Origin: Paramecium octaurelia
Lineage: Eukaryota; Ciliophora; Oligohymenophorea; Peniculida; Parameciidae
Reading direction: 5' to 3'
NCBI GenBank assembly: GCA_905182995.1
Contig: CAJJDP010000021.1
Coordinates: forward strand, 438,648-502,647
DNA length: 64,000 bases
The translations under genes and the position numbers were made by a program. Below are positions 1 to 12,416 of the stretch, in pieces. The number at the start of each line of letters is the position of its first letter. The first letter of the stretch is position 1. The notes below the pieces were generated by a model. It ran no database searches. It worked only from the letters and a program-made list of their open reading frames with translations, and had not been told where the DNA came from.

Positions 1-432
1 AAATTAGTTAACCAGATCTCTAAGATCAAATACTGAGAAAGACCAATAATTATTTAAGTAAAAATGATATCAAATATCAGAAAATAATCGTAATGGGCAG
101 TCGACTCCAAATAATGTCGATGAGAACCCTCAATTCAACTACTTCTAACACAAAATAGAGTACAGAAATAGAAGAAGCAATTACATACGATCAGATGATG
201 TAACTCCGATAAGAAGATCAGTATTTCAATAGATTCAAGATTATAGTGATACAAAACTGGAGTATAGAAACCATAATTACATAATAGTTAAATCAATGTA
301 GCAAAGGAAGAGGAGATAATGCAGTTTTCTTTTGGTTTGCAATATAACAAACTGAGAGCTTTGAAAAGGTTTCCAAAGGATATATTTTATGGTGACGTTC
401 GAAGGGCCAAGAAAAATTTATAAATGTAATGA
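1..432 (+). CDS. Unknown protein, C-terminal part (5' end outside window)
   Basis: The frame is open from base 3, with TAA/TAG read as Gln. It closes at TGA 430-432 if a 22-nt intron (246-267, GTG...TAG) is removed. The visible ~135 residues are hydrophilic and rich in Q, N and E, with no membrane segment. The tail has a basic/aromatic patch around RFPKDIFYGDV. I do not recognise the family. The intron starts GTG rather than GTA, so the splice is less certain than most here. The next gene starts 88 bp downstream on the same strand. Confidence 0.5.
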
Positions 433-519
433 TAATTTATCCATATCTTTATATATGATCAGAATTATTTATGAAAACTTAAGTGAATATTTTTATAGTT
501 AAAATTTCCCTTGATTAAA

Positions 520-2457
520 ATGCAATAGCCATAAATAGAGCTGATTAATCTAGATAAGCCAAAATTGTCAATAGCTTCAGCCCTTTTGTCTAAGAAGTCT
601 GAAAAGAAGAATCAAAGAAAATCAAGATTTTCAAGATTCTCCAGAATAAGCAAATTATCAGTACATGACTTAAAAACTGGTTTATTTTATGTCCGAGAGA
701 GTTGGAGGAGTGGGATGGCCACAACATTTTTAATTATGCCCTTTGCATTGAATGCAGGAAGTTATTCAGGCTTAAATGCAAGTATTGGACTAACATCAGC
801 ATTTATTGGAAGCTTTGTAAATGGATTGTTTAGCGGAAGTAACCACTCAATTTATGTTCCAAATTAAATGGCAACTCGATTTAATTACCACATAGTTTAG
901 GAGTATGGAGTTGAGGCCGTGCCTTGGGTTACTTTAATGATTGGAATTATAATATACATTTGTGGCTTATTCAAATGGCATCATTTAATTGAATTCATGC
1001 CAAGCTATGTGATCGAAGGGTATTTTTGGGGTTTGGGATTCTTAATCATTAACAACTACATTGATTATGGGTTCGGTCTTAGTGATTTACAATCAAACAC
1101 AGGATTTTAAATGTATGAGAATCGCTTTGAGATGTATAAAAGTTACTTTGAGCGAGGGGATATGCATCATCTATTAGCAACAATAGGGGTTTTTCTATTT
1201 TTGTACATAGGGAATAAGGTGCATAAACCATTTCCTTGGGTGATCGTAAGTACTTTTATAGGGATATTTATTGGATAATTTTATCCAGATGAAAGGTGCC
1301 TGAGAAGTGTTTACGGAGATGTCTCTTTGTCTTTTAATTGGATTGAGACTTATGGTGAGATATTCAAGATTGATTTCAATATTCTCTATAGATTATTCTA
1401 AGAAGCCGTTCCAATGGCGTTGTTTATAATGACATAGAATTTGATTTGTGCAAAGGGAGCAGAGATAATGATAAATGTTAAGTGTGATTATGATTAAGAG
1501 ATTGAATGTGTGTCGGTGTGTAATATTTTATCAGGGTTACTAGGAGGAATTCCATGTAATGCCCAACAAAGATTATATGTATTGAACATAAAAGTGAAGG
1601 AAGTGAATAAATGGTCATCAATTTTGAATTCGTTTTCTATTTTAATATTTTATGGAGTATTGGGTAAGTACTTTATGGAGATCCCACTATTCATAATTGG
1701 TGGATAAGTGTTGTATTCTGGTTATTAATGTCCGACATGGAGTTTTTATGACCGAGTTCTTGCAACAAGGAGGTATAGAACAATTCTAAAGGTGGTGGCT
1801 CTTGCCACATTATCAGTATATTATGGTCCTATACCTGCCTCTTTGATTGGAAGTCTATATGCATTGTTGAAATTCGCAGAAACAATGAGTGCAGCTGCCA
1901 GTGAAATAGTTCTTAAACAAGGAGTTCAGAGTGTAAAGTTAAGGCATTCCATGACTAGATAGCAAGACGGGGAGGATGAGCAAAGAGTGCAAGTGGACGT
2001 TGAAAATGATCTGTTGGATGATGTCAATACTGAATATATCATATATCGATTCAATGGGTCACTGAATTACATTAATGCGAAAGTAATTGGTTGTTATATT
2101 GAAAGAATCATGTCGAATAGATCAAACGATTGCCGGAGATAGATACTATTGTGTTTAGTTTTAGATATGTTAGCGTTTTAGATGAACAAGCCTTGGATCG
2201 GTTAGGGGTTATAATGGATAATTTGTTAAGTAATTGCATGTGTTGATTTTAGAGAGTGGAAGAGAACTGTATTTCACTGGTTTACACGAATAGATGATCG
2301 AGCAAATGAAATTTAATTAATTTTTTAAAGACTTTATCGAAATTAAGTCTCAAAATCTGAAATTCTTAGGAAAATGATGTATTTTTTTAATAAATTACCA
2401 TATTATGTAATGCAGATTTATAATATGCAATATCATATATATAAATGTGGCACCTGA
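520..2457 (+). CDS. SulP/SLC26-family anion transporter
   Basis: A single exon of 645 residues from ATG 520 to TGA 2455. After a basic N-terminal tail of about 60 residues come many hydrophobic helices (roughly residues 65-450). They include the SulP-like start of the core, with Gly/Ser-rich segments such as NAGSYSGLNASIGLTSAFIG and a later GLLGGIPCNAQQR stretch like the family's conserved PxxxS/R region. Residues from about 500 look like a STAS domain (EYIIYRFNGSLNYINAK, then LCLVLDMLA). SulP proteins move sulfate, bicarbonate or other anions across membranes; substrate and membrane cannot be read from sequence. About ten internal TAA/TAG codons are read as Gln. Confidence 0.85.
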
Positions 2458-2491
2458 ATTATTACTTATGTGACATCATTAAATTTAATAC

Positions 2492-4034
2492 ATGAGATTG
2501 TTATTGTCCTTGTTTGTTTTTGTTGCACTCATTCATTGTAAAACGAAGGATGAATGGAAGAGTAGATCAGTTTATTAATTGCTTACTGATAGATTTGCTA
2601 CAAGCTAGGGCAAATCAACTTCATGCAATTTAGGCAACTACTGTGGTGGTGACTATAAGGGAATGATTCAACAACTTGATTATATTCAGAGTAAATATAA
2701 TAATAATAATTTTCAGATTTGGGATTTGATGCTATTTGGATTACACCTGTCGTAGATAACTATGACGGTGGATATCATGGATATTGGGCCAGGAATATGT
2801 ATGACGTCAATCGTAATTTCGGTTCTGCTGACGATTTGAAGGCTCTAGTCAACGCCTGTCATGCCAGAGACATATGGGTTATGGTTGATGTTGTAGCTAA
2901 TCATGTAATTGTCTCATCCTAAACTAGATGGGAAACACAAATCTAAATTTCAATTAGAACTACCCCTTCAATCAATCCTCTCATTATCATGACTGGTGTG
3001 ATATCACAGACAACGATTTTAACTCACATAATCTTTATAATATCGAAAGGTGTAGACTCGCAGGGCTGGCTGATCTTAATTAAGATAATCAATTTGTTAC
3101 AGAACAATTATTATAATGGATCAAATGGCTTGTCTAAGAATTTAAATTTGATGGAATCAGAATTGATACTCTCATGATGGTCAAAACTGATTTCTGGTAT
3201 AAGTTTTCCAATGCTGCTGGTGTCTATACAGTTGGAGAAGTATTCGATGGTGACATGAATTTCTTGAAACAATTTGTTGGTCCTGTTGATGCCCTATTGA
3301 ATTATCCTCTCTTCTACACAGCCAGAGATGTGTTCCTTCATTGGAGAGACATGAACACATTTGAAAATTACTATAATAGTTTAATCAACTCTTGGGGTAA
3401 GTAGAATATTCAATATGCTGGCAATTTCAATGACAATCACGACAATGCAAGGTTCTTAAACGACTAAGTCTCAGGATACATTCCAGATGAAGTATTCTTA
3501 AGTGACAAACCTCATTTGACCTTTTCTGCTATCAAAAAGCTCTAATTCAAGGCCATCACTGCATTTTGTTTGACTTCTGTAGGAATCCCTATGATTTACT
3601 ATGGTAGTGAATAACTCTATGCTGGTGGTAATGATCCATAAAACAGAGAGGTTTTGTGGGGTAATTTGGACTAGTAAGAATTTAATTTATCAATAGATCA
3701 TCTGAAATGTATAAATTCATCCAAGCAATCAATAATGCTCGTAAGGCTACAAATGCAGGAAATCAAGATCAAATTCAAAGATATTCAGATTCTGAAATCT
3801 ATGCCTTCACCAGAGGTACTTTGTTTGCGGCATTCTCGAGTAAATACGACAGATAAGTTGTCAAGACTATCACCTATCATCCATATGCGGAAGGTATAAA
3901 ATATATTCATCGAAATTTTAGGAACAACTCTTTGCAATATCTTTTATCCAACTACCGATTGTATCAAAATTGCTAATGGAAAATTCACATTATATTTAAA
4001 TTATGGAGAAGTCAAGATCTTCGTTCCAAAATGA
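2492..4034 (+). CDS. Secreted alpha-amylase (glycoside hydrolase family 13)
   Basis: 480 residues after removing four introns: 2691-2716 (CAG end), 2905-2927, 3674-3696, 3894-3921. It begins with a signal peptide (MRLLLSLFVFVALIHC). The GH13 landmarks are in order: GFDAIWITPVVDN, DVVANHMG (rebuilt across intron 2), FDGIRIDT with the nucleophile Asp, GEVFDGD with the acid/base Glu, and NFNDNHDNAR with the third catalytic Asp. The enzyme hydrolyses alpha-1,4 glucan links. With a signal peptide and no other membrane segment it is probably a phagosomal or secreted digestive enzyme. Its length fits fungal-type amylases. Intron 2 is confirmed by restoring the expected ANHMG motif. Confidence 0.95.
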
Positions 4035-4127
4035 TTTTCATTTATATCATTCAATATAAAAATAATAATATTAATAAACCTTTTTATAAGTGAAAATAAA
4101 TTATTAATAAATTTATTGTTAAAATAG

Positions 4128-4868
4128 ATGGACAATCCTATCAAGCTAAGTTAATTGAATTCCTCTTCAGAACATAAGGAAATCGTAGACAAGTTCTTCA
4201 AGATTCCAACCCAATAAATTCAGAAAGTCAATCAGAAGTAATAATCTAAATCTGACATCATAAATGAATTGCGCCAAGAGAATTATGATTTAAAAAATAC
4301 AGTCAATGATTTGAAATAAAGAATTCAAGAATTGGAATCTCAATTACAAAATCAATAAAATCCTCAAATCGAAGAAGAGAATTAGGAACAAGTTTCTGTT
4401 GAGAAATAGTAAAATGAAATATAAGAAGAAATGACAGAGGAAGAAAAATCAATGCATTTAGCATTCATGTTGTAATAGCAAGAAGAAATGGAATTTTAAA
4501 ATCGTCTAGCACAGTATATATTTTTATTCATCCTTCTCTAGAATGCAAAACAACGTAGATCTTGATGAAATGAGCTATGAGTAATTACAAGAATTGCAAG
4601 AAAAAATGGGATTCGTCAGCAGAGGGCTGCTCCAAAACCAAATTCAATTACTTTTGAAATAGTGCAAAATCAAATAACAAATCAACGATTGGTATGAAGT
4701 TTTGTAGATTTTAGTTGTACAATCTGCTTAGAAGACAGTGGAAGTCCTGTTGAAATTGAGCTGGAATGCAGCCATGTGTTTCATCAGGAATGCATCTCTG
4801 AATGGCTTTCGAGGGAAAAACACTGCCCCGTATGTAAGAGAGACATAAATCTTAGTAAATTCAAATGA
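4128..4868 (+). CDS. RING-H2 zinc-finger protein, probable E3 ubiquitin ligase
   Basis: 229 residues; introns 4514-4541 and 4692-4714. The N-terminal two thirds is charged and Gln/Glu-rich with heptad-like spacing (probable coiled coil, residues ~30-110). The C-terminus is a RING-H2 finger: CTICLED, then ECSHVFHQECISEWL, then CPVCKRDI. All eight zinc ligands are present (C3H2C3). This fold recruits an E2 and transfers ubiquitin. The second intron is required: only after its removal does CCTICLED join the upstream exon. No membrane segment, so a soluble ligase is expected; substrates are unknown. Confidence 0.9.
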
Positions 4869-4871
4869 TAT

Positions 4872-5118
4872 ATGTTTTACTTATTTACTGTAAATATTTG
4901 TATTTGAATTATCTTTCTTATAAGAACAAATTGAATTATTAATGAAAGGAATCCCAGAAATGGCCATTAATAATAGTGAACTAGAATTATAGTATATTCA
5001 GATTAAGTAATTAATTAATTTTTTACTTATTGGGAAGGTTGGATTAAATCTTCTTTTTAATTATTTGTGAGGAATCAGAGATGGCTGGATAGAGAAAGAA
5101 CGAATGTTTGGAATATGA
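4872..5118 (+). other. Possible small gene or gene remnant
   Basis: The 290 bp between the RING gene and the next gene contain coding-like pieces that do not join cleanly. From ATG 4872, removing a possible 25-nt AAG-ended intron gives a peptide with KGIPEMAINNSELELQ. Further on, RDGWIEKERMFGI ends at TGA 5116. A TGA lies between the two pieces in the same frame, and no intron of normal size removes it. It could be a short gene with an unusual intron, or a relic. No family is recognised. Confidence 0.25.
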
Positions 5119-5159
5119 ATTAATAATATATAATAATATATTATTCAGAAAAACGAATA

Positions 5160-5968
5160 ATGCAAGATCGAGATGACTTCTAAGGATCCGAATCGGACAT
5201 CGGAAGAAAATAGGAGGAGGTTTTGTTTAAGAGTATACGCATTTTCATAGCATTGTCGATTTATATAATTTTGCAATTAATAGCAGTTCGAATTGAATAC
5301 TAAATCAAATGGATTATCATTGGACTTATATTTTTCCTATGCGATTCAGTCATTTGGATCTTGAGTAGCAAATGGCTATGTATTTAATAAATATTTTACT
5401 AGATTAATAGTAATATCCAAGAATTGCCAAAGTGTTTTTAGCAATAGCCTAAAATTCTACTCTGGGATTATTGCCTATTTTTATAATACTCCTTTGTTTA
5501 CAACTCGATGGAATCATAAATCAGAATCCCATCCTAATTATTTTGCCCTTGTTTGTTTGGAAGATTTTATTATTGTCATTCCTAATTTTTATAATACCTG
5601 GATTGTGTGATGATAATTATGGATCTAAAAAATGGGTAGCCGTCATTATAATTTACTATGTTTCCATTATTTATACTGAAATCGCAGCATTAATTTAGTT
5701 ACAATAGCATTTTGATTGGTTTTGGGTTGTCTCATTATTGTTGTTTGCCATATTCTACAATATTGTGACACTCATTACAGATTGTGCTACTTCTATAATA
5801 TGGCCATGCACAATTTTAGTATGTTTCATTTATTGTTTGACACAATTAACAATTATTTTAAATCAGATAAACAATGACTAATAACCATCAAAATCTATTT
5901 AATATTTAACTGTAATGCCGATTCTAATAATTAGTCTAATTAATTTAATCAAATAAATAATTGTGTGA
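5160..5968 (+). CDS. Multi-pass membrane protein, unknown function
   Basis: 261 residues with one 23-nt intron (5380-5402). After an acidic N-terminus (residues 1-25) the protein is almost entirely hydrophobic, with about seven or eight predicted membrane segments, for example RIFIALSIYIILQLIAV and WVVSLLLFAIFYNIV. The layout resembles TMEM185-type four/eight-helix proteins, but I see no diagnostic motif, so this is only a suggestion. TGA 5966 closes the frame. The start ATG 5160 gives an acidic Gln/Ser leader typical of neighbouring proteins. Confidence 0.7.
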
Positions 5969-6391
5969 ATTAATAATATCAAATTATATTATAATATCAA
6001 ATCTTATCCAATTGCTGAATACTAATTTATTAATCAACCATTCTATCTTATCCCTACCATTCTATCATATTATTTTCCAAACTATTTCTTATTTTTTTCT
6101 CTTAATTTTGATATTTGAATTGGTTTGAACTAAAATCTCTAAGCATTTTTAATATAACATAAAATCAATTTCTTCAAATAAATTTTTAAGTAAATCCATA
6201 TTTTTTCATTCTTGTGAACAACTTCATAATTCACATGGATTTCTTCCCAAATTAACAGTATTTCAGATTATAAAAATTGATTCAAATGATTATTCTGATT
6301 TTCACAAATTTACAGTTGTTATCAATATAATTTTATGCATATTAATAAATAATTCCAATAGATGTGATATGTTTATTGATATAAAACGAAT
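5969..6391. other. Intergenic, nothing identified
   Basis: 423 bp of very AT-rich sequence between convergent genes (a plus-strand membrane protein and the minus-strand PGPG-repeat gene). I see no convincing reading frame, repeat or RNA structure. It probably holds the 3' untranslated regions of both genes. Confidence 0.5.
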
Positions 6392-7785
6392 TCAAACTTA
6401 AAATTTAGGTTTACAATTTAAATATTTTGGAACATCAGCGAATTTAGATGGAACATTGTAAGCTCCTGGACCTGGACTGTTATTAATATTATAAATGGGT
6501 TTTCTGTTATTCTATTTGCCAAATCCCCAACTAGGTCCAATTAAAATACTTTTAGAATCATACTCCCCAGGTCCTGGCAAGGTTTCAGTAGATAGCATTT
6601 TAACTTATTTCGATTCTTTAACAAACTTAACAGAGCCGTCATAAGAACAACATAATGTGTCTTTAGGATTATAAGTTCCTAATGTAAATTTAATTATAAA
6701 CCTGGTCCTGGTATTTGTTAGGATCGCATTTGAGTTTTTGCTCCTTTGATTGTGATATTCCCTAATTTTTAAGGTGGGCTATCATAAGCCCCAGGTCCTG
6801 GCACAAACTAAGATTCGTTGTCAGTCATAGAAATTCTATTTGCTTTTCCTAAACTGTAACAAGGCTATCTTTTCTTACTTCTGGCGTCGTAATTTCTAAG
6901 TTGAGAATAACTATTCAGCTTACTCTGAGTAATATCTTCCAGGCCCAGGACCTTGAGAAACTTTTTATTAAGTAATCCTAGATTCCTTGCCTATTTTGAA
7001 GACAGGTTATGTCGATTTAATAAAAGAAACATCAGGAGAGTATTTTCCTGGTCCAGGTATTGATCTATCACATTCTTATGTCTTTAATTTTGGCTTCAAT
7101 GTAAAACTATGTTGTGTTAACGTACTTTTTAATTCGTACATTCCAGGACCAGGGGAACTTATATCCAATGATTAATGCAATTTAAAATTGTTTTTCGATC
7201 CAAATCCCCATGAGGGTTATGATTTATGCAGTGAAAATTTATTAAGGTTTGCTATATCGTATTCTAAAATAAAATGAGAGTATACATCCTGGTCCAGGTG
7301 AACTAGCTCCATCATCCATAGTTTTTATTCTCTTTTCAATAGGAAATTTGCTAGAATTCGTTGTTAGATGAGTCTAACTCAAATTATAAGTTCCAGGGCC
7401 TGGTACAAAATTTTTGATCCTTTTATCAATCTTTACACCAATGCTATATGACGGGATTCTTTTTTGAATGTTAAAGAATGAATCTTCTTTGTAATTGCCT
7501 GGCCCAGGAGATTAAGATATAACTTTTTGTTTGAGTCTACCCTTAAAAGTACAACAGGGTGTTCCATTTATAAAAGATTTTTAAGGATATTATCCTGGTC
7601 CAGGAGTGCATGATTTTATTCTTATTTCCCTCCTAACTTTGCCTCCTATTCTAAAAATATAAAATCTAATACGTCCAATGAGGAGAAGTAGAATGATTAT
7701 TTAAGGAGTAAGCGTTAGGAGCTGGAACAACATTTTTAATGGGGTTATCTCTTTTCCCAGTTCCTATTGAATAGGCAGAAACCAT
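6392..7785 (-). CDS. PGPG-repeat (SHIPPO/ODF3-like, STPGP) protein
   Basis: 432 residues from ATG at 7785 to TGA at 6392, with introns 7651-7672, 7264-7285, 6896-6923 and 6679-6701. About twelve repeats of the form (S)PGPGxY are spaced 25-45 residues apart: PAPNAY, then PGPG followed by QY, NY, TY, QY, MY, KY, RYY, AY, TY, EY, AY. Between them are basic, Ser/Thr-rich linkers with the SxGxxxR pattern seen in SHIPPO proteins. STPGP-repeat proteins bind or decorate microtubules in cilia, flagella and cell cortex, so a ciliary or basal-body role is inferred. Exon sum is an exact multiple of three and every splice restores a repeat. Confidence 0.88.
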
Positions 7786-8480
7786 AAAAAAACAAGAGAT
7801 TAAATTTTATTGTTTACGTTTAAATAGGAAATATATTTATATTCATTGACATGATAATTTATTTTTATAATTTTGTTCCGTACCCTAACCTTAATACAAA
7901 TCATAAGACTCAAAATCCGTTACTTTAAATTGCCTTATTATTAAAGGTTCTGAATAAAAAATTGAACTAAAAATAATTTAGCACGATTATAAAATACTTA
8001 TGCGTACTTTGAAACCCAACTTTATGTTGTAGAATAAGAAAGCAAACCAAAATATTGGGACCGTGAAACTGAGTTGATCAAATATTCTAATAATAATAAA
8101 GAAAATGTCTATCTTAGCAAATGAGTAATTTAGATACAAAACAATTTATTTAAATTCGTATATTAGTACTTATATGTACTCTCTTAGGGAGGAAGAGTTT
8201 TGAATCAAGTAATTAGATATCAATTAGGATCAAAGGTATTCTCGAAGAACTACACGAATATTGAATGATAGAAATTGAGTGGTATGATTAGATACTAATT
8301 TAATTTAATAATTACCTATTGGAAATTAAGAAATTCTTTAATGATTATTGATATATTTGAATTATCTAATATCTCTTCTATTTGATAAATCACAGTTTAT
8401 TAAATTGAGAATGTTTATTACTCAAATTACCAGATTAATTGACAATATAATAGTAAATAAATATTATATATAAAATTGTA
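7786..8480. other. Intergenic region between divergent genes
   Basis: 695 bp upstream of two divergent genes (PGPG-repeat gene on minus, TLDc gene on plus). It presumably contains both promoters. Apart from the doubtful small reading frame at 8105-8264, listed separately, I see no repeat or RNA gene. Base composition is strongly AT-rich throughout. Confidence 0.4.
8105..8264 (+). CDS. Possible short protein, 45 residues
   Basis: ATG 8105, one candidate intron 8166-8187 (22 nt, GTA...TAG), TGA 8262. The product is hydrophilic (begins MSILANEQFRYKTIYLN, continues RRKSFESSNQISIRIKG). A longer alternative uses a 36-nt intron at the 3' end and finishes at TGA 8349. No family recognised. The frame is short, so chance is not excluded. 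Confidence 0.3.
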
Positions 8481-10153
8481 ATGGGTGGTTGTGGATCGAG
8501 AGAAAAGGAGTTGAGAGAGAAGGTTGGATTTTCTTAAAGTGATTATGATTATGCACTAAAAAAATTTAGTAAGATGACAAAACAAAAACCAGGGTATTTA
8601 TAATTTTTATAACAGGAAAACAGACGAACATTTTAGTTTTGAAGGGTTCAAACAATATTTCACAGAGAATCCAGTGTTAGCATAAAAGCTGTATATTTTC
8701 ATGAGAAACTATGGGGGTTAAAGTTATGTAGATAGCCTTACTTTTCTCACAGTTGGTATTTAACAAATAGGACTTTTAGTTGATTTATTTACAAGGGTTT
8801 CAATGAAGTTATAGAGCTAACTCAAGAACTTAGATATATCTGCACTATTCACCTTGGTATCTTTGTCATGTCCTGATATTATGCAAAGAGATACATTCAA
8901 TTTAAATAATGTATACAAAATAAGTGTGAGTTATTCAAATGCAGTTAAACTATTTAAAGTATACAAAATTATTGATTATTAGGAACTCATCAACATGTAG
9001 AGTGATAAAGGAGATATTTTGTGTCATGATGATGATCAAGCACCAATTTTAATAATAAATAACATTTTTGAAAGTAAGTGAATTTAATATCAATTTGATC
9101 AGATCATTCCTTATTGAATTATAAAGCATTTAATGATAAAATTAAATCAGAAACTCCTCTTATTTCTAAGATCGTTAAAAATTACATCGCAGGAAAATTT
9201 ATTAACAAAGTTCTGAGGAATTAATTACCAAAATTGAATCCTAGTGAACTTATGAATAAATAACTAATAGGTATTAAACAATAATTAAATAAACCAAGCA
9301 TTACTTAATTTAAGTGTACCTTGGTTTTAGAAATGCATTGCTCTTAATTAGATGTATAAATATGAAGTGGATTCTGGATAACAATATAATTTTAATGTCT
9401 TGGGAAATTGTTTACTTTAAGCTAAAGGACCAAATATGATTTTGTTTAGACATTCCCAAAAAGATAAAGATGGAGAAAAATAAGAGAAATATGTGTTTGG
9501 TTATTTTTCACCCTCCTAATGGAGAGTTTCGCCTGATATTTCTGGAAATAAGGGATCTTTTATATTCTCTATCCATCCCAAATTCAAAATCTTCTCAACT
9601 AATGGTCAATAATAAAGTAAATTTGCTTTGCTTGTTCCAATAATTACAAAGAGACAAAGCCAAACTCTCCATTCCCCCCTTAGATAAGGTCCAAAATAGC
9701 CTGGACTAGGTATAGGAGGTAGTGGATATGATCATCACAGAATTTGGATAGATGGTAAATAACTCTAAGCAAGTAGACTTGTGGAAGAAGACAAAACATT
9801 TTAAAGTGGTTCGATATTACCTGAAGACATACATTTGCTTAATGTAAGTCTTTCATTTATTCATGTTAGATTGATTTGATAGAAATTTGGGATCTATAAT
9901 TAAGTACTGTAGGATAAGGCACTTCTTATTTTAAATCAGCATCCCCATAAATTCATTTTAGTGAAGATGAGAAGAGGATTAACTAGACTTAATTGAGGGA
10001 TTTAATTATTAACTTGAATCAATAATAAGGGAGAAATGATTATGTATTAAATGCATTAATAGCTTTTAGAGAAGGGATACAAAAGAATTTTAGACTAGCA
10101 ATCCTTTACTTCCAATAAATGAAGAAGAAGAAGAAAAACAATAAGCAAAGTGA
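8481..10153 (+). CDS. TLDc-domain protein with N-myristoylation-type start
   Basis: 513 residues; introns 8594-8615 and 9074-9102 (both CAG-ended), 9271-9298 (AAG-ended), 9844-9869, 10044-10069. The protein starts MGGCGS, a Gly2 N-terminus typical of myristoylated or membrane-tethered proteins. The second half is a TLDc domain: QYNFNVLGNCLLQAKGPNMI, ILFRHSQ, EKYVFGYFSPSQWR, then SKFALLVP and GGSGYDHHRIWIDG, ending LIEIWDL. TLDc proteins (OXR1/NCOA7/TBC1D24 type) bind the vacuolar H+-ATPase and counter oxidative stress. The exon-3 splice needs an AAG acceptor, which several genes here share. Confidence 0.88.
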
Positions 10154-10185
10154 TATTTTTATCTTATATAATTAAAATATAATTT

Positions 10186-10860
10186 ATGGAATCACCAGTT
10201 TTATCAAAACAATTAGAATTGTCAGAATTGAAGTAGATAATCAAAAATAGGTTCTCCTTTGATAGAAGAAAAGTAATATTCTTTACTTTAAATTCTTGTT
10301 TATTGGGATTGGCTGTTTTTAGTTTATTTTCTGCCATCACTCTTGAAAGCAATTCTTAAATCTTTAGAATTAGAACTTATCTGACAGATCAAAATTTATC
10401 AAATAGAGAATAGGCTAGAAAATTGGAAACTATATTGATTCCATAGAATATAGCTTAGTTATGCACAATTGTAGCTTCGATTATTGGGTATTATGGAATA
10501 TATCAAAAATCTTAAAAAGTAATTGCTAAGTGAATACATTTAGATCTTACATCTATTCCCCATCAGCTTAGGAATCAGTTTGGCGTTCAGAACAATTGCT
10601 ACTATAGTCATCATCTCTTACTTTAATACAATAAAATCAGTATGAAATTATTGTAAATCTAGGTCTTTGAAGAAGAAGTAGGTACTTTTATTACTTTACA
10701 AATTTTATTTTTGGCTTTCAATTGGTTGTTTTGTGTTTTCGCTTATCAGCAATTCAAGAAAGCCTAAGTAGAATATCATATTGTCACTAAGGATAGGGAG
10801 AGATTAATTATGGACAATAATATGGCTTATGAATTAATAAAGAAAATCATAAAAAATTGA
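10186..10860 (+). CDS. Membrane protein with about four helices, unknown
   Basis: 208 residues; introns 10519-10543 and 10640-10662. Four hydrophobic segments are visible: VIFFTLNSCLLGLAVFSLFS, LCTIVASIIGYYGIY, FRTIATIVIISYF and ITLQILFLAFNWLFCVFAY, followed by a basic C-terminal tail. The arrangement recalls small tetraspan proteins, but no signature is present. It begins 32 bp after the TLDc gene on the same strand. Both introns are needed to avoid TGA codons and to join helices in phase. Confidence 0.7.
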
Positions 10861-10905
10861 TTTATTGTGTTATAATACATATACGCATTTAATATTTTAC
10901 ATAAG

Positions 10906-11628
10906 TCACGACTTATTAAAATAGAAATAATCCTGTGGGTTTATTATTTTACTCAAAATATCACCTATTACTGATAGATATTTAATTTTATCTTGTAGAT
11001 TCGATCTCAATATTTGTGCATATGCATGCTTTTAAAAAAATTCAATTGACAAAGTTTAAAAAAGAGATTTAAAAATATCGTATATTCTTTTAGTATTTGA
11101 TGGATTTGAATAACATAACATAAGCATCTCTTCTAATGCTTTAATTTCTATTGAATTTATCCAGGCCCAGAAATGTGGTAATAGGTTTTGGTTATCAGCA
11201 AAATATAACTTTACCTTTTCAATTGAAGATGTATCTTCAATAATAAATTTCATTTGACTCTTAATTAAATATAATTTTATTAAGGTATCTTCATTACTAT
11301 CTTATTATCTTGAGGTTCCTTATTTTTGGTATTATATTTAAGAAATGAGATTATTGACAGCTTCTGACTATTCTTGCTTAACAACTTTAGTTTCCCCAAT
11401 CTGATTCAGAATCTTGTTTTGCTACGCTTATTAAATGAGCTATTATAAAAAACTTAAAGGTATTGTAACAGCTGGACTGTAGCATTTTTAAAATGGGAAT
11501 TATAAATTAAGTTATGGATATTTAGTTGTTTGATTCAAAGAGCCACTCTATTCATGCTAATTTTGAACAATCTTAATTGGAGCAACTTTCACTGCCTTCT
11601 TATTTTCTTAATATGGTTCAAAACTCAT
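10906..11628 (-). CDS. Unknown soluble protein, 240 residues
   Basis: Intronless on the minus strand, ATG at 11628 and TGA at 10906. The first half is Gln/Asn-rich and low-complexity. The second half is better ordered, with aromatic stretches (VKLYFADNQNLLPHFWAWIN) and repeated leucines suggesting an alpha-helical domain. No motif known to me. It converges with the membrane-protein gene that ends 46 bp away. Confidence 0.65.
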
Positions 11629-12416
11629 AAAACTAGATTTTTTAAATTTGTGTATTTACTTTTTTTAAAAATATTTTAATTATATAAAATATTTATATAA
11701 TTAAATGTATAGAGAGATTAAACAATAGAAAATATTAAACAACAATCATTTGTTTGAGACTTTCTAATTATATGATAATAATATAGATGGTTTTATTACA
11801 AATATTTATATATTTGTTGATATCCAAATGATCCAATTTACTACTGGTAATTCTTGTAAAGTATGATTATAATTAATTTAATTTCCCATTTATTGGGGGA
11901 ATTTGGATGTTTAAGAATAAAAATAATAAATAGTTTATTAGTTATTCTTTGTCAAGAGAATTGTTTTTTTATTGAAAACAGTTAATTAAGAGTTTTATTA
12001 TTCTATCTATTCACATTTTGTAAAAATAAAAACACCATCGATCAATTATAATTCTTCTATAAGAATGAATTATATTGAATTTAATTAGCCTAGATTTCGA
12101 TACAATCAATAAATAGTCATAGAATTTGGAGTTACACTTTTTCAATGTTCTGCTAAAGTGGAAGCTTCTAGGAAATGAAATTATTGGTAGCACAATAAAA
12201 CTAAACAACTAAAAATGATGAATTAAAATAAAGAACTTCTGTAGGTATCTTCTATTATGAAATTATTATTTTTCTTTTATTAATTTTAATTCTATAAGCT
12301 ATCAATATATGATTATAATGTTTAATCATATTCTATAATTTAAATGAAATATTATAAATAATTATATATCTCTGCAAATACTATTAATTAATATAATTAT
12401 ATTTATTGTAGAACAA
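11629..12416. other. Intergenic, nothing identified
   Basis: 788 bp, the longest empty stretch here, between divergent genes (minus-strand 10906-11628 and plus-strand DHHC gene). It is extremely AT-rich with many short A and T runs. A minus-strand open stretch near 12011-12208 has no start context or recognisable content. No tRNA-like clover-leaf seen. Confidence 0.4.

Noticed and set aside
12011-12208. Minus-strand open stretch in the 788-bp spacer
   Set aside because: No start context, no splice partners and composition like translated spacer.
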